Part shown: piece by piece, positions 55,984 to 64,000 of the stretch
Numbering within the stretch: position 1 is the first letter of the stretch
Layout of the letters: every line of letters starts with the position of its first letter
NCBI RefSeq assembly: GCF_028583425.1
Contig: NC_072805.1
Location: 12,472,001 to 12,536,000 of the forward strand
DNA: 64,000 bases
Direction of reading: 5' to 3'
Origin: Eublepharis macularius
Taxonomy: Eukaryota; Chordata; Lepidosauria; Squamata; Eublepharidae
Translations under genes and position numbers: made by a program
The notes under the pieces: model-generated
Databases searched by the model: none
Seen by the model: the letters and a program-made list of their open reading frames with translations, nothing else
What the model was told of the DNA's origin: nothing

Positions 55984-58900
55984 CTAACTAGCACCAGTTC
56001 CTTCCATCACTTGCTGTGCCTGTTTCTGTCCCATGCAACACTGCGCCACGGACTGGAACAGCCTACGGCAAGGACAGAGACTTCATTTCAAGACAACTCG
56101 TCCTCCCCTCGAAACAACAAGCTGAGCCCATCCCCGCCCCGCATACGCTGGGGAAAAAAAATGGTTTCGATTACTCACTTTTCAATTTCTGGAGCACAAT
56201 GAACAAACTCATGGTTCCAGAATTTAAAGGCCGGGTTTTTAATCAGCTCAATAAAGGTAATTAGCAGGCCCCATGGGTGAGGCCTATTTACAATCAGCCG
56301 TTCTAAGAGAACTCTAAAAACACAAAGAGAAAGAAAGAGAGGAAGTATGGGAAATGGCTTAAGGGGAGTCCAAAGGCACAATCTAGTAGGACCTGCTTCT
56401 GGAACCCACCCACCCCCAAACAAAGTGAAGGGCAGCATTCGTGTAGGAGAAAGGCTTCCATGAACAATGCTGCTGAAAAAAATAAAACTTCCTTCTTGCT
56501 CTTGCACATTCCATGGAAGCCCAAGACAAAACCCTATTCAGAACTTGACTTTGGCCCTTGTTGACTATCATATACCATATTTCTGGGCTATCATTTCAGT
56601 TTGCAAGGGAGGGTTCATGAGCCTGAATGCTCCTCCAAATCTCTGCATGTATGAAGCTACGTATCAAAGAGAAGAGTTCTAGGAAGTCTAGCCTTCCCTC
56701 TACAGTTTCTGTGTGCAGAGATGGGTAGGGGTCAGGATCTTAAATCGAAGGGACCTATGGTCTTAAATGGAAACCGTACAGCCCAGAAACGGGCTTACCA
56801 CCTTGGCTGCTGTCTTAGAGAACTCAGCCCAAACAAGAAGCAGGTCGAGAAATACAAGCTCCTCAACTCTCCTTTTACCTGGTGATCTGTTCTTGAATAG
56901 CTTCAGTGTTGGCTTCCGCAAATAAGTAAAGCATGGTACAGCTGAAATAGTGCGTGTGACTGTTTGGGTACCGTAACTGATTGGCAATTGCGTTTAAGAA
57001 GAGGTACCGACCTGGAACAAAGTAGTTTAGTAGAACAAAAAACTAGTTAGATTATTTTGACCACCAGCTAAGTACAGCATTCAGACCCAAAAGTTGACAA
57101 GGCCAATACAACTAATCCTACTTCCACCTCTACTTGACTCTATTTAACAAAAGAGAAGCAGCAGCAGACTGTTTACTCTCTAGATGAGTCAGTTGGGTGA
57201 ATCATTATTTTTTCCCCACTTTTTGTCTTGGAAGTAGTTAATTGCTTGATATAACTGTCGAAACATGTTGATTCAAACTTTGCTCAGAGGACTGGTAGGA
57301 CCAACCTCAGTGAAATCTCAGGTACTGGATTTTTACTGAACTTTAACATGTTGGAAAATTATGCATATGGTATAAAACAGGATACCAATGCCTGAAATTA
57401 CTTGCCAGTCCCTAAATCCCATAATAATAAATGTATTTAACTTTTATCTAGTATATTTATATTTCGCCTCTCACCCCACAAGAGGTTTCCAATACAGCTA
57501 AAGCACAGGGTTGCATAGAACTGGGGAAAAGAGATAAGGAAGCAACATGGGACAGGAGTGAGCCTGGAAGATGGAGGTCTTTAAGGACAGGAAGAAAAAA
57601 GGTGGACAGACTCAATAGGCTACGTAAGATGAAACTTCTGCAAAGCAGACAGACACTGGGAGATCCAGCTGGTTGGGTGAAAGGCAAATGGAGAGTCTAG
57701 CAGAAGAAAATGTCATGAAAAGCTATTGGACTGGCATCTTCTGATGCCGTTTTGAGGACCATAACTGAAAGATGAAGGCCTTTTATGCCCACACACAGAG
57801 ATCCAGCCTCTTGTTTGGAGGCCAATCAGTTTCCATTTTTACCTTCCGTGTCCAGGTCTACAGCCAGATTCTGGAAGATGTCCATATGAGCCGAGTGGGT
57901 GATGGTGCTCATGGAAGGAGTGCTGCCTTTATTGTGAATGTGTGCAATAGCCTGGGTACCTACATACAGCACCAGGGCATTTATTAACTGGATATTGTAA
58001 CGATTGCCAGGTTCATTCGACACCTAGAGGAGCAAATGCAAAGGAGGTGAAATTGTCTGAGCTCAGAGCTCAAAAGGATTCCCATGTGCTGTGGAGTTTG
58101 CAGAAGGCCTTGCATGTCTTTAGCTGTTGTTACAAGACAGGCCTTCTCAATGCCATCCTGCCACCACATTTTACTGACGCAGTCAGTTCGATTCATCCCA
58201 ACATACACACTACTCATGAAAAATGCATGTTCTCAATCAGCAAGCAGGAGAACAAGGAGGAAGGGGCTTACTCCTCCGGATAGCAGTTCCCCTTTGGGGG
58301 CTTTAATGCATACCAGGCAGCAGGATTCTTCTTGTTGCCCCAGAGCCTTTTAGTCTAGGGGGAAGCCCATGAATTCACAGTTTTGCCCTGCTCTGTCCCC
58401 TTACCCCTGCATTCCTAGCCAGGGCAAGGGATTGTTTTGAGAACTGGCACATACTGGTCTCATCAGGATTACAGAGCTGCCTCCCAGCTAACTGGGCTCA
58501 TTCAGAGCTCCCCCCGCAGTAATGGGGAAAAGGCCCTTGGCCTGTTCATTTTTGCTGTCAACACAATGCTGTCCCATTCAGCCCCTCACTTGCGCCCAGA
58601 GGCGTTACAAAGAAATTGCACCTCTCAGTAAAAGAGTGGCCATCACTCTCTACTGTGACTGCTGAACAATCTTCCTCTGTGGCTGGGGACAAAAATGGTA
58701 ATTTGACACTTCTTGAGAAGGCAAATGCCACCATCTGCAGGAGCCAAGAGATTATACTGCCTAACTTCTGGACAAACCCTCCTCATCTAAGGACAGGCAC
58801 ACGTTGGATGGGCACGATTCCTTCGGACCGCGGGACTTCAGCAGACTCCGTTCGCTTGTGTCCTGCAAGGGGACTCTCAAGTGACCCAAGTCCTGCCGCC

Positions 58901-61900
58901 GGTAGATGGGTAAACTGAGTGCACAGCCTTTAGCCGAGTTCTCCCTGATGCAGCCTTCCTCTGCACTTGAGGATTCCAGCCCGCTGAGCCTCCCTTCCAT
59001 TTTTGGGTGAGGCCTTACAGAACGGATGCATTTGCCCAGCTAGAGGTTTCTCATGGCAGCAGGATTCTCCAGCAGGTTCTAGCAGGGCACTGCCCCTGCC
59101 CAGGATTGTGGCCGCTGTGTTTGGAATCCCTTTCATGCCTACTCTTCTGCTTGCTAACCGAGGACGTGAAGTCAAAGCTTGCGGCACAATTCCACTTTTA
59201 TCAGCAGGCAGGTCCATCCCAGAATTCTCTGTATACTGTACTTTGTCTTGGGGGAGGGGGGGGCTTACTTCATTAATAAGATGGGGCACATTCAGCTTTA
59301 CAACAGGTGAAGGTCTGGTTCCCATGGATAAAGCCCAATGCTTTCATAGGATGCTTTTGGGCCAAGTCACACTAGAAACAGTCCTGTTAGTGGACTGAGG
59401 TGGGGCAGGTCCTGCAGTGAGGTGCAGACGGGAGAGTTCTCCACTTCCGTGCAAATGATACAGCAGGCACGGGATGCATCACAATGCCCTCCTCCCTCCA
59501 ATCGTGTCTTCGCAGAGCCATCTCACCTGTAGATTGCTGCGCAGGTCAGACAAGAACGTGACGGGAGAGCGCGTCTTGAGATAGGAATCCAAATCCTTCT
59601 TGAACTGAGGCGGCATCACACCCGTGAAGTTGGTGAGGATCCGAGGAGCAATGTTGATTTCACTCAACATGTCCACCTTTCAAAACACAACACATCTTTT
59701 ATGATAGGAAATCAAGCGATAGGGAGGAGACTACAAATAACTTGTTTGCACGATTATGATCTATACTGCTGTCCATCATTTGATAATATTCAAAAAAGGG
59801 GGAGGGGACCCTCTTCTGCTCCGGAAGCTGCAGCTGCATTCAGCTAAGTAGGCTTTCAATGCCTCACACAGCCCGTGGAAGGAGCTCTCCCCCAGCAGTT
59901 CAGCTTCATCAGCAATGGAAGCTCACTGTCACATGAAGCACATGCACAGCAGCTGCATGACACGCTCTCCCTGGGACCGCATGTGTCCTGCCAGCACTCC
60001 TGCAGAACCTTCAGCAGCTTGCAATGAACAGCTGGTCGCCAGAACCCGACACCCCTCTGGCTACCAAGCAACAGCGGTCTTCAAAGAGGACACATCTGGA
60101 AGAAGGATTTCACAACAACTGTGAACCGAGGCAGCCCAGCAGGACAAACAACCTGAGCTTTCCTCTGGGAGTTAAGACAACGACTTGGCTCAGGCAAAAG
60201 AGGTCAGGAGGAGGAGCCGCTCCCGCCAACTGTCATTTTAAGAGGACCTTGCAACTTCCAGTTATCCAAACTTTAGAATTCCTAGCAGGTACACCAGTAC
60301 AGGTACATTCTTTGGAGCGGGTCTCCCCACCATTCCGAAAGACGGTTAGCTGCAAGGACATGTGGCAAAACCTCGCCACTCTGATTTGTACCAAGCTGTG
60401 TGTTACCTTAAGGTTAGGAGTGAAGGGATCTGGAAGCCTCATATTGCGTGGGAAGGCACTCAAGATCAGATTCCTTAGCTGGATGCAGTTCGGAGGAATC
60501 ACATCACAGAACCCGTAGTGGTAGTCACAGAGAAATTCTGGGAAATCATGTAATAGGACCAGCAACACACGCAAGGTGCCCTATTTTTTGAAAAAAGAGG
60601 AATAGGATTAACCTCTCTGTTTCCCCTTCCTTCACCTATACAAAACAGCATGCAACATAGCCCTTTCCCCTCCTAGCCCATAATTATTTATTGTATACAG
60701 CTGATGTAGAAGAACATAAAACTCTGCAGCTGAATCTCAACTCAGTCCATGGAAAGAGTTTTTTACTCTCTGAGCCCCTTGGGTGGGAGATAATGCCTAC
60801 ATACTAACAGAGTTCTTATAAGAGGAACCGAGAACGTACGAGAATGCTTAGGGAAGTTATTCCACATAATTAACATTTGAATAGCATTTTAAGTTCAACA
60901 TATTGAACATGAATCATCACAGGAAAACTTACAACAGCCCTGTAAGAGAACCCAGTACGATTATCTCCATGGGATGGGGTTATCAGATAGAGAGAAGCTT
61001 GCCTGATTGTTTTAGAACTGGCTTAACGTGCACATGGCCTTTTTGGTCCTGGCGCCGACCTGGTAGAACTCTCCAGGGCCCGGCAGAATTTATTATCCTT
61101 CCGCCGGGCCTGTAAGACAGAGATGTTCCGCTAGGCATATGGCGGAGGCTAGGCTGGGCCCCCATCGGCCATACTTGACTTGAAAAGATCTGTCCACCAC
61201 CCTATATGTATCTATAGATATGGATATATGGGCCATGTCTGAAATGAAGTAACTCTTCCATCGCCATCTGAGAAGTTTTTATTGTACTTGTTTTAAATTT
61301 TATTGTGTTTTATCTGCTTTTATTTGTTTTTATGTAAATTAAAATGTTGTGCTCCGCCCTGAGCCCGCTCAGTGGGGACAGCGGACTAAAAATCTAATCT
61401 AATCTAATAAAATAATAAATAAATATGCACATTAACCAATAAACTGTGCTTTGTACTAAATGAAGCTCTGAAGTTGTCTTCAAGGCATTCTTGTGTAGAG
61501 CACACTGCCGGAAATCCAGCCTGGAAGTTACAGACGCACGGATTAGGCAAGATAAGCCAAGACAATTTGTGAACGAGATGCATATGGACAAAGACACTTC
61601 TAGCAGCAATGCCAGCCTACACTTCCAAAAGCAGAGCTGGTTTTCAATGCTGCCTGCCGGGACAATCTTGGCTCCATCTAAAACCAGCAAGCCAATTCTT
61701 TCCAGCACATCAGCTTTTTCTCATCTACCAGGACTCTGTTTTAGCATGTTCCCCCTCCCCCATGTAAGCATTAAATTGAACTCAATTTTATTTGTAGTTA
61801 ACTCATTTGTTAAAGTTGTTTGTAATTAGCATACAATCCTACAGGTATTATGTGGAATGACTTGATGATCTTGGTCAAAGTAAATTCCAGATAAAAGGAT

Positions 61901-64000
61901 TTAGGGCTGAACTTGAAAGAGTTAAAGAGGAGTGCAGTATACAATGATCCAGGGGGGGAAAGCAAACATTACAGCAAACTTTAAAAGCAAAAAGTCAAAA
62001 GAACAGAACCATTAACCTTAACCTTTGTGCCTGTTTCGGCAGAAAAATTAGCTGGAACTTCAACTCAGTTCTGCTCTTCTCTACCCGCCCTACCTCCAAA
62101 CTGTTCTTCTAGAAAATTATTTTTGTCTGACACCATAAATTTACCTTGTAGAGAATTTGCATAGGTTTGGCAAGCTCCACATTTCTCAGGAAAGGAGCCA
62201 AGTATTTAAATAGGTCGATCAGCAGTTGAGCATACATTGGCCAGCCCTACAAAGAAATCACAAAAAAAGTTACAAGATCTCTGCTAGCATTGTTATAATA
62301 GCTGGCCTAGTTCCCATCTATCACCAGTGTAGTGGAAGTAAGTATTTGAATTATATTCCAGTAGTAAGGTAGATCACCCCCCAAATTTCATCTCTTAAAT
62401 TTAACTAGAAGCTCTCTGGCAAATGCAATCCACAGAGTACCTGCTGGCTTTGTATAAGGGGTGCCTTATGGGCTGAACCCTCTCTAGCACATTCTGGGTT
62501 TTGGAGAAACGGACAAACGAGCCAGCTTCACTGGATTAACCCTGAAACGATTGCCAAAGTACAAGGCACACCTTTGCTAAAGACTATTATCCTTCACATA
62601 ATCAATGAACCATTTTTAGCCCTATACAGCTTTCAAGATTCAGCTGAAAATCTATGAAGGCTTCACAGTTCAGTCACATTTCTAGGGCAATCTACTGAAC
62701 TAAACCGTCTGCGGTTTCCAAACTAAACCGTCTGCAGTTTCCATTGTGAATATATGGGAAAACGAACACTGAACATCAACAGCAGACATCCCCCAAAAAT
62801 GTAAACGGCATAAAGTCATTCTAGTTAAACAAAACCTGAAAACCAAGATGCATCCTTATTCCCTGCGGAAGCTTCGTAAATTACAGAAGATAAACTGCAG
62901 CCACACCTTCTGCTGTGGTGTATGTGCCAGCATTCTTGCAATAAATATCCGGTGGGAGATCAATTCTAACCAAGCATAAACAAAACCTGGAGCTTTCGTA
63001 GGTCTCAGGATGTGAAACGTGTTACTGAAAGAAAAACAGCAGATCACGTAAGTTTTATGTCAGGGTTTGTATAACATTAGGGGAGAATGTATATTACTGT
63101 ATATTAGGTTGCATTGTCCATCATGCTCACAGTTACTTTCAAAATTCTATGCTCCTACCTCACCAGAGTCATGCCAGTTATTTTTTAAGTTAAGTCTGTT
63201 TTTTTAAAGTTAATTTACAAACTTCTATTTCTCAACATACTTGGGGAGTCGTCTGACCTACTCTGTTGTAAATACCTGGGTTTGCTACTTCTGTGACTGG
63301 CACACGGACCAGCCATTTTACTACTAGGTACAGTGACGAGGTATGTTACATCCAAAGGTGTTCTTACAATTTAAAAAATCTGAGATTTAAAGCAAGTTTC
63401 TTGGTGGCGCTGTCACCCACAAAAGTGTGAAAAGGCAAGCAGCAGAGAATGGAGGCGGCTTGGGCAGAGGCGCTCATGCTCTGGGGACGGGGCCTGGAAG
63501 CCGTGCTGGTCTTTAAAGTACGACTAGATTGGAATCCCGCTCTTCTGCTGCAGACCAACAGGGCCACCCAACGGAAACGATCTTCAATGAGTTCTTACAA
63601 GAGGAGGCCTTTACCAGCCATGTAAATTCCCCATCCAGGTAGAACAAGATATCCTATAGAGTGCTTTACCAAAGTAAAAACTGCCCTTCAGACACCTGAG
63701 AGAGATCTGGCACTTCCTCCTGAAGCCTGGCTCTCAAATGCCTTAAGGAAAGAACTCCACATATCCCATTAGTTTAGCTAATCACATTATTCTCACAACA
63801 GAGGCTGGTTCTTTTAATATGGCGACATATTTCAGATCATGCAGAATAAAATAAAACCTAGTTTAAGAGGAGAGTCAACAGAAGTTCAACATGACCTACC
63901 AGAATGCTGTGAGAGTCTGAAAATTTATTGTTTCCAGGACATGTTCAGGAGCATTTAATTCCAACAGCAACATGATGAAAATACGGTGGTAAGGGAGCTG
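55010..64000 (-). CDS. CNOT1: CNOT1, CCR4-NOT transcription complex subunit 1 (C-terminal part, 9 exons)
   Basis: CNOT1 is the large scaffold of the CCR4-NOT deadenylase, which shortens mRNA poly(A) tails in the cytoplasm. The window holds the last nine coding exons on the - strand, 390 residues, from [20 protein letters not shown] at the right edge to MEGTGAS and a stop at 55984. They form the C-terminal NOT1 domain that binds the CNOT2-CNOT3 pair (family knowledge). Every exon has consensus splice sites on the - strand and the phases join. The protein looks almost identical to mammalian CNOT1, as expected for an essential scaffold. The rest of the gene lies beyond the window. It converges on SETD6, with about 2.8 kb between the two gene ends. 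Confidence 0.97.
55984..56062 (-). CDS. CNOT1: CNOT1 last coding exon (stop)
   Basis: Completes Lys and encodes [20 protein letters not shown] then GTGAS and TAG (55986-55984). Acceptor cgtag. Confidence 0.97.
56179..56313 (-). CDS. CNOT1: CNOT1 exon, second from last
   Basis: Completes Arg and encodes [20 protein letters not shown] through FVHCAPEIE plus two bases of Lys. Acceptor ttag, donor gtgagt. Confidence 0.97.
56879..57011 (-). CDS. CNOT1: CNOT1 exon, third from last
   Basis: Completes Gly and encodes [20 protein letters not shown] through TEAIQEQIT plus two bases of Arg. Acceptor ccag, donor gtaaaa. Confidence 0.97.
57420..57520 (-). mobile_element. L2-like LINE 3' tail, - strand, in CNOT1 intron
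   Basis: TTTAACTTTTATCTAGTATA then TTTCGCCTCTCACCCCACAA resembles the reverse complement of an L2-type tail. Degraded. Confidence 0.4.
57843..58023 (-). CDS. CNOT1: CNOT1 exon, fourth from last
   Basis: Encodes [20 protein letters not shown] through [10 protein letters not shown] plus one base of Gly. Acceptor ctag, donor gtaaaa. Confidence 0.97.
58024..59526 (-). other. CNOT1 intron between fifth- and fourth-last exons
   Basis: 1.5 kb without an exon or a repeat that I recognise. ORFs of up to 131 codons occur on both strands without known similarity. Confidence 0.4.
59527..59676 (-). CDS. CNOT1: CNOT1 exon, fifth from last
   Basis: Phase-0 exon of 50 codons, [20 protein letters not shown] through [12 protein letters not shown]. 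Acceptor aaag, donor gtgaga. Confidence 0.97.
60407..60580 (-). CDS. CNOT1: CNOT1 exon, sixth from last
   Basis: Phase-0 exon of 58 codons, [20 protein letters not shown] through [14 protein letters not shown]. Acceptor atag, donor gtaaca. Confidence 0.97.
61010..61435 (+). mobile_element. L2-like LINE 3' end in CNOT1 intron
   Basis: Coding-like remnant around GGCCTGTAAGACAGAGATG, then the L2-type 3' UTR with CTCCGCCCTGAGCCCGCTC and a TCTAATCTAATCTAATAAAA tail. It lies antisense to CNOT1. Confidence 0.7.
62145..62246 (-). CDS. CNOT1: CNOT1 exon, seventh from last
   Basis: Phase-0 exon of 34 codons, [19 protein letters not shown] then [15 protein letters not shown]. Acceptor tgtag, donor gtaaat. 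Confidence 0.97.
62907..63024 (-). CDS. CNOT1: CNOT1 exon, eighth from last
   Basis: Completes Cys and encodes [20 protein letters not shown] then [19 protein letters not shown]. Acceptor ttcag, donor gtgtgg. Confidence 0.97.
63477..63580 (+). mobile_element. Penelope-like terminal arm, degraded
   Basis: GCTGGTCTTTAAAGTACGAC and CTCTTCTGCTGCAGACCAAC followed by AGGGCCACCCAAC match the terminal block of the family. The ribozyme-like core is lost. Confidence 0.5.
63900..64000 (-). CDS. CNOT1: CNOT1 exon, ninth from last (cut by window edge)
   Basis: Encodes [20 protein letters not shown] then [13 protein letters not shown] plus two bases of a Cys codon. Donor gtaggt on the - strand. The acceptor is outside the window. 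Confidence 0.95.

Noticed and set aside
56700-56875. Possible H/ACA snoRNA in a CNOT1 intron (mammalian CNOT1 hosts snoRNAs)
   Set aside because: I could not find paired hairpins with clear H and ACA boxes here or in the other introns; a covariance-model search would be needed to settle it.

Overview
The window is vertebrate genomic DNA, most likely from a squamate reptile. Three host genes with ordinary spliced exons are present: NDRG4 (+ strand, its start lies upstream of the window), SETD6 (+ strand, complete) and the 3' part of CNOT1 (- strand, running off the right edge). This is the gene order I recall for human chromosome 16q. The repeats fit a squamate: a young full-length L1, L2-like and CR1-like LINE ends, 5S-rRNA-derived SINEs with RTE/BovB-like tails, tRNA-derived SINEs, Penelope-like fragments and several families of inverted-repeat DNA transposons.

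Layout. 1-37115: NDRG4, with fourteen in-window coding exons between 949 and 33465 and a long 3' UTR with a polyadenylation signal at 37095. 37116-38439: short intergenic stretch filled by L2-like and CR1-like LINE ends. 38440-38960: GC-rich SETD6 promoter and first exon. 38636-52215: SETD6, eight coding exons, with a likely GC-AG intron after exon 6. 52216-55009: intergenic, tail-to-tail between SETD6 and CNOT1. 55010-64000: the last nine exons of CNOT1, giving the C-terminal NOT1 domain.

The genes do unrelated jobs. NDRG4 is a probably non-catalytic alpha/beta-hydrolase-fold protein, SETD6 a protein lysine methyltransferase, and CNOT1 the scaffold of the CCR4-NOT deadenylase. I see no operon-like linkage.

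The most interesting material is in the introns. (1) A 6120-bp antisense L1 (8701-14820) has a perfect 17-bp target duplication and only one ORF2 lesion, an 11-bp tandem duplication. (2) A family of inverted-repeat insertions, several with 12-bp target duplications, carries a recurrent hammerhead-ribozyme-like core whose three stems covary between copies; one copy adjoins a GIY-YIG endonuclease ORF of Penelope type. (3) A 963-bp hAT-like element is built internally of alternating forward and inverted copies of one module. Exon calls rest on protein similarity from memory plus splice-site and phase agreement; repeat family names are from recognition, not a database search.
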